NCBI RefSeq assembly: GCF_014230085.1
Contig: NZ_JACHVB010000025.1
Location: forward strand, 1-64,000
Direction of reading: 5' to 3'
DNA from: Ruficoccus amylovorans
GTDB lineage: Bacteria; Verrucomicrobiota; Verrucomicrobiia; Opitutales; Cerasicoccaceae
DNA: 64,000 bases
The notes beneath the pieces are model-generated. The model did no database searches, was not told the origin of the DNA, and saw nothing but the letters and a program-made list of their open reading frames with translations. The position numbers were made by a program, and so were the translations under genes. Positions 51,199-60,403 of the stretch are shown here, piece by piece. The number at the start of each line of letters is the position of its first letter. Positions within the stretch are counted from its first letter, which is position 1.

Positions 51199-51986
51199 GC
51201 GACGCACCGCTAATCACCGTCATAACTCCGGTGCTCAACTGCGCCCGGTTTATCACCGGGTGCCTGGAGAACGTGGCCGCGCAGGACTGCCCGCAAGCCA
51301 TCCACCTCATCGTGGACGGACTCTCCACCGACGGCACGCCGGAGCTTGTGCGCGAGTTCGCCCAAAAACACCCGCGCGTAGAACTAATCTCCGAAAAAGA
51401 CAGCGGCCAGTCCGACGCCATGAACCACGGCATCCGCGAAGCCCGCACGCCGCTGATCGGTTTTCTCAATGCTGACGACTACTACGCCCCCGGCACCCTC
51501 AACCGCGTTTGCAAGCTTGCGCACGACCTGCCCGAGCCCGCCTTCCTCTACGGCAATCTGCATGTCTGGGGCGACAACGACCGCGACCTCGGCCTGAACA
51601 AGCCCGCCCCGCTCAGCCTCTACAACCTCTGCCGGGGCAAGCCCTTCCCGCTCAACCCCGCCTCGTACTTTTACCACAAGAGCCTCCACGAACTTGCCGG
51701 CCCCTACGATATCAAGGACCACATGACGATGGACCTCGACTTCCTTTTCCGCGCCAGCCAGCACGCCCGCATCCGCTACGTTGACGAGTGCTGGGGAAAT
51801 TTTCGGCTGATCGAAGGGACCAAGACCCAAGCCGAACTGGCCACCGGCGCGACCTTTGAACGTCAGCGCGTATTGATAAATCACTACATAAGAAAACTCC
51901 CTCTCCCCCTGCGTATCGCTGCCCGCACCGCCAATACCGTCGAACCTTTAGCAAAAAAAATCTCCCGCCGCCTCAAGCGTGGCTGA
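51195..51986 (+). CDS. Glycosyltransferase family 2 (WcaA-like)
   Basis: This is a 263-residue GT-A enzyme. It begins MSDAPLITVITPVLNCARFI and has the nucleotide region HLIVDGLSTDGTPELVREFA. NHGIREARTPLIGFLNADDY holds the DxD-like metal motif (NADDYY). MTMDLDFLFRASQHARIRYV lies near the acceptor site. This layout is common to WcaA-type GT2 members in exopolysaccharide loci. The start overlaps the previous stop (ATGA). Confidence 0.92.
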   Translation: MSDAPLITVITPVLNCARFITGCLENVAAQDCPQAIHLIVDGLSTDGTPELVREFAQKHPRVELISEKDSGQSDAMNHGIREARTPLIGFLNADDYYAPGTLNRVCKLAHDLPEPAFLYGNLHVWGDNDRDLGLNKPAPLSLYNLCRGKPFPLNPASYFYHKSLHELAGPYDIKDHMTMDLDFLFRASQHARIRYVDECWGNFRLIEGTKTQAELATGATFERQRVLINHYIRKLPLPLRIAARTANTVEPLAKKISRRLKRG

Positions 51987-51993
51987 CAAGACT

Positions 51994-53022
51994 ATGACCG
52001 ACCCCGATCCAACGCCCGGCATCAGTGTAGTTATTTGCTGTTACAACAGCCGCTCGCGCCTTCCCCAGACTCTCCGTCACCTGCAAGATCAGCAGGGCAC
52101 AGACGGGCTCGAATGGGAAGTTATCGTAATCGACAACGCCTCCACCGACGACACCGCCAGCGTCGCCGTAGAGACCTGGGAGCGCAACCCGGTGGCCCCG
52201 CTGCGCGTCGTGTCCGAGCCGCAGCCCGGCCTCAGCCACGCCCGCGCCCGTGGCGCGTCCGAGGCGGCCCTCCCCATAGTCGCTCTGGTGGACGACGACA
52301 ACTGGACACCCCCACACTGGCTGGCCACGGTGGCTCGTATCTTCCGTGACAACCCGATGGTCGGCGTCGTGGGGGGGCCGACCACGGAGGCGTGTGAGAC
52401 GACGCCCCCGGACTGGTTTGCGCAATTCAAGGGCCACTACGCGGTGTACGAGCTAGCGTCACCGGGAGGCATCGTGGAGAAGTATGTCTGCGGCGCGGGC
52501 CTGTGTTTCCGCAAAGAGGCGTGGGAAACGCTGCGGGCCGAGGGATTCGAGCCCGAGCTGAGCGACCGCAAGGGCAAGGAGCTGACCTCCGGCGGCGACG
52601 CCGAACTGTGCGCCGCGCTGCGGCTCAGCGGATGGAAAATCTGGTACGACCCGGCCCTGCTCATCCGGCACTTCATCCCCGCCGGTCGCCTGAACTGGGA
52701 TTACCTCACCCGACTCAACAGCGGCTTCGGCGCGCAGTCCGTATACCTCGACGCCTACTACGCCCTGCTGCCCGGTTTCACCACCGGACGGCCTCCTCAG
52801 CCCTGCTGGGTACGCGCCACCTTAAAGACACTCCGCTCCCTGCTTGGACTGGCCCCGCGCGTGCTCTTCCGCCCGACGAGAGAGAGAGAGGGCAGCGCCG
52901 ACTGGCTCGTATGGAAGGGCCAATGCACCCGCCTGAGAACCCTCTGGCGCGAAAAAAGCCGCTACGGCGAACGCTTCCGCCGGGTCGCCGGGGCGCACTG
53001 GAACCGCCTGCGCGGGTCATAA
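51994..53022 (+). CDS. Glycosyltransferase family 2
   Basis: The 342-residue GT-A enzyme begins TDPDPTPGISVVICCYNSRS. It has VIVIDNASTDDTASVAVETW, the metal motif in VALVDDDNWTPPHWLA, and VCGAGLCFRKEAW. The C-terminal third is basic and follows a GDAELCAALRLSGWKIWYDP stretch typical of EpsE/WaaE-like GT2s. I chose the ATG at 51994; a GTG at 51979 would overlap the previous gene. A gap of 86 bp separates it from the methyltransferase gene. Confidence 0.92.
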   Translation: MTDPDPTPGISVVICCYNSRSRLPQTLRHLQDQQGTDGLEWEVIVIDNASTDDTASVAVETWERNPVAPLRVVSEPQPGLSHARARGASEAALPIVALVDDDNWTPPHWLATVARIFRDNPMVGVVGGPTTEACETTPPDWFAQFKGHYAVYELASPGGIVEKYVCGAGLCFRKEAWETLRAEGFEPELSDRKGKELTSGGDAELCAALRLSGWKIWYDPALLIRHFIPAGRLNWDYLTRLNSGFGAQSVYLDAYYALLPGFTTGRPPQPCWVRATLKTLRSLLGLAPRVLFRPTREREGSADWLVWKGQCTRLRTLWREKSRYGERFRRVAGAHWNRLRGS

Positions 53023-53108
53023 ATCCGCCAATTTGCGCTTCGCTCTTTGCTTTAAGTTCCGATCAGATTGGCTTAACAGTTTTTAACAACCTCAAGACAC
53101 ACCCGATT

Positions 53109-53798
53109 ATGCCCAGACCCAGCTGCATGGTTTTCGCCGCCCGCTACCTCCCTCCTGATGAGATCCGCGGCAAGGAAGTGATCGAAGTCGGCTCCTGCGA
53201 CTTCAACGGCTCGATCAAGCCCTACGTCACCCACTGGGCGCCGAAGTCCTACCTCGGCATCGACATGATCGAAGGCCCCTGCGTGGACAAGGTCATGAAC
53301 GCCGACACGCTCGAACAGGAGTTCGGCCCCGAGTCCTTCGACATCGTCATCTCCATCGAGATGATGGAGCACACCCGCTGGTGGCGCACCTCCCTGACCA
53401 ACATGAAACGCATCTGCCGCCGGGGCGGCCTGTTGCTCATCACCTCGCCCGCCATCGGCTACCCCTACCACGGCTACCCGACCGACTTCTGGCGCTACGA
53501 GATTGACGACTTTAAAAAGATGCTGGCCGACTTCGAGATCCTCGGCATCGAGCGCGACGAGAGCGGCCCCGGCACCTTCGTTGTCGCCCGCAAGCCGATG
53601 GACTACCAGGAGTGCGACCTGGGGCCGATTGAGCTGTTCAGCGTGGTCACGGGGCGACGCACGCGCGAGATCGACGAGGCCGATTTTAAAAGCCCCTACT
53701 TCAAGCGCCAGGCACTCAAGGTCCGCCTCAAGGTCGCCACCAGCCGCCTCTACCGCTGGCTGGGCCGCTGCACATCGAAAATCCTTCGCCTCAAGTAA
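53109..53798 (+). CDS. Class I SAM-dependent methyltransferase
   Basis: The 229-residue protein has a Rossmann methyltransferase fold. Motif I is GKEVIEVGSCDFNGSIKPYV and motif II-like YLGIDMIEGPCVDKVMNADT. The Methyltransf_11-type FDIVISIEMMEHTRWWRTSL and GGLLLITSPAIGYPYHGYP follow. A C-terminal basic helix (YFKRQALKVRLKVATSRLYR) may sit on the membrane. In this operon it probably methylates a sugar and could cap the chain recognised by the Wzt C-terminal domain, which is inference. Confidence 0.85.
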   Translation: MPRPSCMVFAARYLPPDEIRGKEVIEVGSCDFNGSIKPYVTHWAPKSYLGIDMIEGPCVDKVMNADTLEQEFGPESFDIVISIEMMEHTRWWRTSLTNMKRICRRGGLLLITSPAIGYPYHGYPTDFWRYEIDDFKKMLADFEILGIERDESGPGTFVVARKPMDYQECDLGPIELFSVVTGRRTREIDEADFKSPYFKRQALKVRLKVATSRLYRWLGRCTSKILRLK

Positions 53799-53802
53799 CC
53801 CC

Positions 53803-54660
53803 ATGAAGCTGGAAAAAATCATCACCCTGGGCAACGAGCCGGTCAAGATCCCCCTGCTGGCCATGATCCGCTCCCTGCGGGCCACGGGCTGCGAGTTGCC
53901 CGTCTGGGTCATCCCCTACGACGACCGCACGTTCGATCTGCCCGAGGGCTGCCACTGGTGGAAAGACGACGCGCTCTGCGACTGGTTAAAACAGCAGAAC
54001 GCGCGCCCCGTCATGCGCAAGTACCAGTGCATGCTGGAGAGCAATTACCAGTTCGTCGATTCGGACGTAATCTTCCTGCGGGACCCCGCGCCCATGCTCG
54101 CCCCGCACGAAGGTTGGGTGGCCAGTTGCTGCCACTGGCACAACCCCGCCCACACCTACACCGAGCATTCTCTGCCCCTCATCCGCCAACGCACGACCAC
54201 CTGGCAGCGGCTGATTTTCAACACTGGGCAATTTGCCTGCGACCGGGCGCTCTACACCTTTGAATCCTTCAAGGAAACCGCCGCCAACCCCGAGTACCGG
54301 CGCACCATCCTCGACGACCCCTACCACGAGCAGCCGGGCATCAACCTGCTCGTCCACCTCTGCGGCGTGCCCATCTCGAACCTCACCCTGCCGCCCGTCA
54401 ACATGGAATCCACCTGGGCCGGGGACTACGGCGCCGACTATGAACGCTACTGGCAAGACGAGGCGCACAAGCCCGTCTTCATCCACTGGGCTGGTGAAAA
54501 GATGAACCCCGACAAGCCCATCTCAAAACTTTTCTTCCAGTACCTCAGCCCAGAGGAAAAGACCACTTTCCTCACCGCCAACGCAGAAAGCACGCCCGAC
54601 GCCGCCCGACGCTTCAAGCGCCGTCTGCGCGCCGCCTGGGAAGCCCTCACCGACGAATGA
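53803..54660 (+). CDS. Putative GT-A glycosyltransferase
   Basis: The 285-residue soluble protein starts KLEKIITLGNEPVKIPLLAM. It has a DxD-like site in YQFVDSDVIFLRDPAPMLA, similar to GT8/GT32-type or nucleotide-diphospho-sugar transferase-like enzymes. FNTGQFACDRALYTFESF and VFIHWAGEKMNP fit a retaining GT-A fold. The family cannot be named securely. It overlaps the next GT2 gene by 4 bp, so it is part of the operon. Confidence 0.72.
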   Translation: MKLEKIITLGNEPVKIPLLAMIRSLRATGCELPVWVIPYDDRTFDLPEGCHWWKDDALCDWLKQQNARPVMRKYQCMLESNYQFVDSDVIFLRDPAPMLAPHEGWVASCCHWHNPAHTYTEHSLPLIRQRTTTWQRLIFNTGQFACDRALYTFESFKETAANPEYRRTILDDPYHEQPGINLLVHLCGVPISNLTLPPVNMESTWAGDYGADYERYWQDEAHKPVFIHWAGEKMNPDKPISKLFFQYLSPEEKTTFLTANAESTPDAARRFKRRLRAAWEALTDE

Positions 54661-55493
54661 GCCAGCCCCGGTTTTCGGTCCTCATCCCGACCTGCCACCG
54701 CAACGACCTGCTGGCCAAATGCCTGGCGGCGCTCGCGCCGGGCAGGCAAACGCTGGGCGAGCCCTTCGAGGTCATCGTGAGCGACGACGGCTCCCGTGAA
54801 ACCGCCGAGGCGCTCATTAACGAAAACTTCCCCTGGGCCTGCTGGACGCCCGGCCCGAAGCGCGGCCCCGCCGCCAACCGCAACCACGCAGCCTCGCTGG
54901 CGACCGGCGATTGGCTCGCCTTCACCGACGACGACTGCATCCCCGCCCCCGGCTGGTTGGCCGGGTACGCGGCCGCGATCGACGCAGAGATAAAAGTTTA
55001 CGAAGGCCGCACCACCACCGACTATCCGCTGAAGGGCCCGCGCTTCCAGGCCCCGGTCAACGAAAACGGCGGTTACCTGTGGTCGTGCAACCTGCTGCTT
55101 GCCCGCGAGACCTTTGACCGGCTCGGCGGTTTCGACGAGGGATTCCCCTACCCGCACCTGGAGGACGTGGACCTGCGACTGCGCCTGGAAGCACTTGGCG
55201 AAAAACCGAAGTTCACCCCGGCGGCGGAGATCCTCCACCCCCAGCGCCCGGCCACCCCGTGGCTGCGCCGCGCCCGCTCGAAGCAATCGAGCGTTTACCT
55301 GTGCCACAAGTACGGCCGGCCGCTCAGCTTCGCCAACCTGGACCCGCTCTCCTTCGCCCGCATGGCCAAGCGCGCCCTCACCGGCCCCGGCCCCGCCGTG
55401 GACAAACTCGCCCGCATCGGCGGACTCGCCGCCGAGTTCCTTTACCTGATCCCTATGGTTCCGTATTGGAAATATCAATACAGCAAACGGTGA
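54657..55493 (+). CDS. Glycosyltransferase family 2
   Basis: The 278-residue GT-A enzyme begins SQPRFSVLIPTCHRNDLLAK. It has EVIVSDDGSRETAEALINEN, GPAANRNHAASLATGDWLAF with the metal motif TDDDCIP, and GGFDEGFPYPHLEDVDLRLR (ED-D-R). This is the standard GT2 set. It is compact, with the C-terminus near a hydrophobic EFLYLIPMVPYWKYQYS segment. Both ends overlap neighbours by 4 bp. Confidence 0.93.
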   Translation: MSQPRFSVLIPTCHRNDLLAKCLAALAPGRQTLGEPFEVIVSDDGSRETAEALINENFPWACWTPGPKRGPAANRNHAASLATGDWLAFTDDDCIPAPGWLAGYAAAIDAEIKVYEGRTTTDYPLKGPRFQAPVNENGGYLWSCNLLLARETFDRLGGFDEGFPYPHLEDVDLRLRLEALGEKPKFTPAAEILHPQRPATPWLRRARSKQSSVYLCHKYGRPLSFANLDPLSFARMAKRALTGPGPAVDKLARIGGLAAEFLYLIPMVPYWKYQYSKR

Positions 55494-56611
55494 AAATCTG
55501 CTTTCTGTGCAACAGTCTCGAACCGGGCCGCGACGGCGTGGGCGACTACACGCGCCTGCTGGCCGGGGCCTGCGAGGCCGCCGGGCACGCCACCGCCTGC
55601 TTCGCCCTGCGCGACCCTTTCGCCACCGGGGACGATCCGCGTCGCTTCACCGACGCGCTCGGCGACGCCGCCCAACAGGCGCGGCTACTCGCGCAGATCA
55701 AGGACTTCTCACCGGACTGGATCAGCCTGCAATTCGTCCCCTACGGCCTGCACCCCAAAGGGCTACCGCGACGACTGCCGGGACTCTTGCGCGCCTGCCG
55801 CGGCCCCTGGCGCTGGCAGGTTATGTTCCATGAAATCTGGATCGGCGGCAAGCTTGACTCCCCGCTCAAGGACCGCCTCGTCGGCCTCCTCCAGCGGCGC
55901 ATCATCCGGCGGGCCACCGATATTATTTCGCCGCTCGTGCACACTCACGCCGAGCCGTACCGCGTCCTACTCGACGGCCTCGGGCTACATGCTCGCCCCC
56001 TGCCGCTGTTCAGCAACATCCCCCCGCAGGCCGGAACCGCCGAGGGCATTCTGTATCCATTTCTGAATACACACGGCTTCGCCATCTCCGACCGCAACCG
56101 GAAGCAATTCCACCTCGGCGGACTTTTCGGCACGCTCCATCCGGAGTGGCCACCCCAGCCACTGCTCAACGCCCTGCGCGAAGCCGCCCGGCACGAGGGC
56201 CGACGCATCGCGCTTATCCACTTCGGCGGCATCGGCCCGGGCAAGGCGCTTTGGGAGTCGCTCATGCGCGACAACGACGAGCACCTCGCCCTCTTCGAAC
56301 TCGGACGGCTCGACGCCGACGCGGCCTCGCGACTAATCAACACGCTCGACTTCGGGCTGGCCTCCTCGCCCCGCAGCCTGCTGCAAAAAAGCGGCAGCGC
56401 CATCACACTTATCGAGCACGGCCTGCCCGTGATCGTCAACCGCGACGACGCGCACTACCCCGGCATCCCCCGGGAGCTTCCGCTGGGTGACCCGCAGTAC
56501 ATCGCTTTCGACGGCACTTTGCCGGACAATTTCTTTAACCTCCGCAGCCGGGCACCGGCCAGCCGCCTGCCCGCCGTGGCGGAAACCTTTCTTCACGATC
56601 TCGGCGCATGA
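55490..56611 (+). CDS. Glycosyltransferase, GT-B fold
   Basis: The 373-residue protein starts with GTG overlapping the previous stop (GTGA; KICFLCNSLEPGRDGVGDYT). The N-terminal GDGVGDYTRLLAG pattern and the later AASRLINTLDFGLASSPRSL with SGSAITLIEHGLPVIVNRDD fit a GT4-like enzyme. The middle (FGTLHPEWPPQPLLNALREA) is weakly conserved. The longer upstream frame is a shadow. Donor and linkage are unknown. Confidence 0.8.
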   Translation: MKICFLCNSLEPGRDGVGDYTRLLAGACEAAGHATACFALRDPFATGDDPRRFTDALGDAAQQARLLAQIKDFSPDWISLQFVPYGLHPKGLPRRLPGLLRACRGPWRWQVMFHEIWIGGKLDSPLKDRLVGLLQRRIIRRATDIISPLVHTHAEPYRVLLDGLGLHARPLPLFSNIPPQAGTAEGILYPFLNTHGFAISDRNRKQFHLGGLFGTLHPEWPPQPLLNALREAARHEGRRIALIHFGGIGPGKALWESLMRDNDEHLALFELGRLDADAASRLINTLDFGLASSPRSLLQKSGSAITLIEHGLPVIVNRDDAHYPGIPRELPLGDPQYIAFDGTLPDNFFNLRSRAPASRLPAVAETFLHDLGA

Positions 56612-57861
56612 TCCTGCTCAGCCACCCGACCGGCAACGAAAACCTCCGCCAGGCCATGCGGGCCATGCAGGAGGCGGGCATTTTGTATTCATTTTCCACT
56701 ACAATCGGACTGACGGCGGACAGTAAAATCGAATCACTCCCACTCCCCGGCCAGCTCAAACGCCAGTTGGCCAAGCGCCGCTACGCCATCTACGCTGCGC
56801 AACTGCGCCGCTCCCCGTGGCGCGAACTGGTGCGGCTCGCGCTGCTCAACCGTCCGGAAAATTCCCTGACCCGCCACGAGATCGGTCCGTGCAGCGTGGA
56901 CGGTGTTTACCGTGCCCTCGACCGCAAGGTGGCCCGTGCCCTGCGCGGCAAGGCGGGTCGCGAGGCGCAGGCCGTTTACGGCTACGAGGACGGCTGCCTC
57001 GAGCATTTCACCGTCGCCCGCGAGCGCGGACTGACCACGATCTACGAACTTCCCATCGCCTACGGCCCCTACGCCCACGCCATGCTGGCGGAGGAGGCGC
57101 GGCGGCGGCCCAACTGGGAGCCGACTCTGATCTCCACCCGCGACTCGGCGCGGAAACTCGACCGCAAGCGCCGCGAGTTGGAACTGGCTGACGTGGTGGT
57201 GTGCCCGAGCGCGTTTGTCGAGGACTCGATCCCGCCCGAACTGCGCGCGGGCAAGCGCCTGCTGCGGATGCCCTACGGCATCGATCCGGTGGAAGCGATT
57301 CCGCCCTACGAGCCGCCGCTTGAGCGCCCCTTGAGATTTCTGTACGCCGGTTCGCTCAGCCAGCGCAAGGGCTTGGCCGACCTCTTCGAGGCCTGGAACT
57401 CGGCCGCTCTCCCCCACACCGAGTTGCACGTCATGGGCTCGCGGCTGATGCCGGGGGCGTTTTACCGGGAGCTGTGCCCGACGGCGATTTTTCACGGCCC
57501 TCGCCCCCGGCCCGAAGTTCTCGCTCTGATGGACGCCTGCGACGTGCTTGTGCTCCCCTCGCTGGTCGAGGGGCGGGCCCTCGTCCAACTGGAGGCACTC
57601 GGGCGTGGACTGCCGCTGCTCATCACGCCCAACACCGGCGGCGACGATCTGGTGGAACCGGGAGAGACGGGCTTCATCACCCCGGCGCGTTCGCCGGAGG
57701 CGCTGGCCGAGCGGCTGGCGTGGTTCAGCCAGCACCGGGACGAATTGCCACGCATGCACGCCGCTTGCCTGAAAAAAGCCGCCACCGTCTCCTGGGAGCG
57801 CTACCGCGAGCAATTGTCTGGCGCACTGGTCAATATTCTGGAAGATCGCGCGCATGGCTAA
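56608..57861 (+). CDS. Glycosyltransferase family 4
   Basis: The 417-residue GT-B enzyme has a C-terminal GT4 domain. RFLYAGSLSQRKGLADLFEA (donor loop), FHGPRPRPEVLALMDACDVL and VLPSLVEGRALVQLEALGRG (E-x7-E) are followed by GLPLLITPNTGGDDLVEPGE. The N-terminal acceptor domain is atypical and basic. It overlaps both neighbours by 4-8 bp. The DNA near 56688 carries a 24-nt stretch shared with the gene at 61571-62578. Confidence 0.93.
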   Translation: MILLSHPTGNENLRQAMRAMQEAGILYSFSTTIGLTADSKIESLPLPGQLKRQLAKRRYAIYAAQLRRSPWRELVRLALLNRPENSLTRHEIGPCSVDGVYRALDRKVARALRGKAGREAQAVYGYEDGCLEHFTVARERGLTTIYELPIAYGPYAHAMLAEEARRRPNWEPTLISTRDSARKLDRKRRELELADVVVCPSAFVEDSIPPELRAGKRLLRMPYGIDPVEAIPPYEPPLERPLRFLYAGSLSQRKGLADLFEAWNSAALPHTELHVMGSRLMPGAFYRELCPTAIFHGPRPRPEVLALMDACDVLVLPSLVEGRALVQLEALGRGLPLLITPNTGGDDLVEPGETGFITPARSPEALAERLAWFSQHRDELPRMHAACLKKAATVSWERYREQLSGALVNILEDRAHG

Positions 57862-59200
57862 GGGCATCGGAACCAAGGGACTCATCAAGCTGCTGCTGTG
57901 GGCATACATCGCGCTGCTGCTGGGCGAGGGCGCGTTGCGCAAGTGGTTCCTGGTCCCGCTGTCCGAGCCGCTGCTCATCGTGCGCGACCCCATCGTGGTG
58001 CTGATCTACCTGCTGGCCTTCCGCGCGAACCTTTTCCCGGTCAACGGCTTTGTCATCGCCTCGATCTTTATGGGGTTCATGGCGTTTTTGTTCGGGGCGC
58101 TTTCGAGCGAGTCGAGCGTCATCGTCACTCTCTACGGGATGCGGATCAACTTCCTGCAAATCCCGCTCATCTTCGTCATCGGGCAAGTCCTCGACTACAA
58201 GGACTGCGTGCAGATCGGCAAAGTACTGATCGCGCTGGCACTGCCGCAGGTGCTTATCATGGTGCTCCAGTTCAGTTCGCCCCAGGGGGCGTGGATCAAC
58301 AGCCAGGTCGGCGGCGGCGAGGGTATCATGGGCGCGCTGGGCCGCTACCGCCCACCGGGCACGTTCTCCTTCATCACCGGACCGGCGGCGTATTTCCCGC
58401 TTGTGCTGGCGTTTGTCATCGCGTTTCTGCTGCACGAGGGCAGGCGCTATACCTGGCTGTGTTATATCGGGGCAGCCTCGGTCATGCTCGCCATCCCGAT
58501 CTCCATCAGCCGCCTGCTGGCGCTGACTTGCGCGCTGGTCATGCTGGCGGCCACCTACGCCTTTTACCGCCTGCCCAACCCGCCCAAGCTGATTATCCGC
58601 TCGGTAGGGGCGGCGGCACTGATCCTGGTCGTCGTACCGATGCTGCCCGTCTTCGACACGGCCACGGAGACCTTCACCGCCCGCTGGGTCAGCTCGACCG
58701 GGGAGGACGTGGAGGGCTTCAAGGAAGAAGTCGTGGGCCGCTTCCTCTACGGGCTGGTCGGGCTGCCCTTCAACGCACTTTTCGAGGCCCCGCTCACCGG
58801 GCACGGGATCGGAGTCGGCTCCAACGTCGGAGCCAAGATGCTGACCGGCGAGGTCACCTTTCTCATGGGCGAGAGCGAATGGCAAAAGGCCATCATGGAA
58901 ATGGGCCCGATGCTCGGGCTGGGCTTCATCGTGCTACGGCTCATGCTGGTGGTTTTCCTCTTCCGCTACGCCTTCAGCGCGCTGGGCCGGGGCAATGCCA
59001 TGCCGCTGCTGCTCTTCACCTCGTGCTTCACCCTCGTCCTCAACGGTCAATGGGGACCACCGACGATTCTGGGCTTCGCCATTCTCGGCAGCGGGCTGAC
59101 GCTCGCCGCCACCAAGACCTCCTCGCTCTCCGCCGAAGACGCCCCCAAGCTCCGCCAACCCGATGACCCCGCACCCGCCGCACATAGCGCTCATCGCTAA
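57854..59200 (+). CDS. O-antigen ligase/polymerase-like membrane protein
   Basis: The 448-residue integral membrane protein has about eleven hydrophobic segments and a large external loop near residue 270-310 (RWVSSTGEDVEGFKEEVVGR). It fits the Wzy_C/O-antigen ligase superfamily, for which the late G-rich APLTGHGIGVGSNVGAKMLT motif is typical. Such proteins polymerise repeat units or ligate chains to a lipid. In a locus that also has a Wzm/Wzt exporter its role is unclear; it may ligate rather than polymerise. It overlaps the next gene by 38 bp. Confidence 0.8.
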   Translation: MAKGIGTKGLIKLLLWAYIALLLGEGALRKWFLVPLSEPLLIVRDPIVVLIYLLAFRANLFPVNGFVIASIFMGFMAFLFGALSSESSVIVTLYGMRINFLQIPLIFVIGQVLDYKDCVQIGKVLIALALPQVLIMVLQFSSPQGAWINSQVGGGEGIMGALGRYRPPGTFSFITGPAAYFPLVLAFVIAFLLHEGRRYTWLCYIGAASVMLAIPISISRLLALTCALVMLAATYAFYRLPNPPKLIIRSVGAAALILVVVPMLPVFDTATETFTARWVSSTGEDVEGFKEEVVGRFLYGLVGLPFNALFEAPLTGHGIGVGSNVGAKMLTGEVTFLMGESEWQKAIMEMGPMLGLGFIVLRLMLVVFLFRYAFSALGRGNAMPLLLFTSCFTLVLNGQWGPPTILGFAILGSGLTLAATKTSSLSAEDAPKLRQPDDPAPAAHSAHR

Positions 59201-60314
59201 CTATGCCCCCGACCGGCAGGCAAGCATGCTGCGCTTCGCCGCGCTGCTGGAGACCGGGCTGCGCGACAAGGGCTGCCGCGTCACGCGGCTGGAGCCGAAA
59301 AAAGTCCTCGGCGGCCCCGGCCCGGCGGCCAAATGGCGCGGCTACGCGGACAAGTTCCTGCTCGCTCCCGCCAGACTCCGACGGCAACTGCAGAGGCTCT
59401 CTACCGGCGGCGAACGCCTCATCGTCCACCTTTGCGACCACTCAAACGCGCCCTACCTGCCACTGGCGCAGGGCCAGCCCACGCTGGTTACCTGCCATGA
59501 CGTGATGGCGATCAAGTCCGGTCTCGGTCTGGTTCCGCAGAATCCGACCCGCCTGAGCGGACGGCTCCTGCAAAACTGGATTTATCGCCATCTCAAGGAC
59601 GCGCCCTTCGTGGTGTGTGTGTCGGAGAAAACCCGCCACGACCTCCAAACCCTGACCGGTCTGCCAGACGAGCGGCTGGCTGTCATCCCCAACGCCCTCC
59701 CCTATCCCTTCCAACTCCTTCCCCCCGAGACAACCGACCGCCTGCTGCCCGGAAAAATAGACTGGCCGTACTTCCTGCACGTCGGCTCGGACGCCTGGTA
59801 CAAAAATCGCCCCGGCGTCCTCGCGCTTTACCGGGCCCTGCTCCCATCCCATCCGCAGGCGCGCCTGGTCTTTGTCGGGCCGGAGGATGCAGCGCTCACG
59901 CGGGAAATCCGCCAGCACCATCTGGGCTCCCGGGTTCACTTTCTCACCGGTCTGGACAACGCGCAACTCAACGCGATCTACGGCCGGGCCGAATGCCTGT
60001 TTTTTCCCTCCTGGGAGGAGGGCTTTGGCTGGCCCGTCGCCGAGGCCCAGGCCAGCGGTTGCCCGGTCGCCCTGACCGACCTGCCCCCCATGAACGCCAT
60101 TGGCGGCGAGGCCGCTATTCGCCTGCCGCCCCCGCCCCTCAGAGCCGACCAGACCGACAAATGGGCCGGGCAATGTGCCCCGCTCATCCTCGAATCGCTC
60201 GCGAACCGGTCAGCGCTCATCCGGAACGGGCTGGCCAATGCCGCCCGCTTTACCCCCGGCCGCATGGCGGAAGCTTATCTGAGTATTTATGCCCAGTTGA
60301 AGAATGGAGGATAA
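59163..60314 (+). CDS. Glycosyltransferase family 4
   Basis: The 383-residue GT-B enzyme begins TPHPPHIALIANYAPDRQAS. It has VVCVSEKTRHDLQTLTGLPD, the donor loop YFLHVGSDAWYKNRPGVLAL, HFLTGLDNAQLNAIYGRAEC and LFFPSWEEGFGWPVAEAQAS (E-x7-E region). This is a mannosyltransferase-like GT4 set. I kept the ATG at 59163 although it lies inside the previous gene, because family sequence starts directly after it. Confidence 0.92.
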   Translation: MTPHPPHIALIANYAPDRQASMLRFAALLETGLRDKGCRVTRLEPKKVLGGPGPAAKWRGYADKFLLAPARLRRQLQRLSTGGERLIVHLCDHSNAPYLPLAQGQPTLVTCHDVMAIKSGLGLVPQNPTRLSGRLLQNWIYRHLKDAPFVVCVSEKTRHDLQTLTGLPDERLAVIPNALPYPFQLLPPETTDRLLPGKIDWPYFLHVGSDAWYKNRPGVLALYRALLPSHPQARLVFVGPEDAALTREIRQHHLGSRVHFLTGLDNAQLNAIYGRAECLFFPSWEEGFGWPVAEAQASGCPVALTDLPPMNAIGGEAAIRLPPPPLRADQTDKWAGQCAPLILESLANRSALIRNGLANAARFTPGRMAEAYLSIYAQLKNGG

Positions 60315-60403
60315 ATACTCCATTAAGCGGGGATAAACAATCTATCATTGCCAGACCCTCGACGCCTTTGTTTTTTCTTCATCTACGCTTCATCTGCTGA
60401 TTT

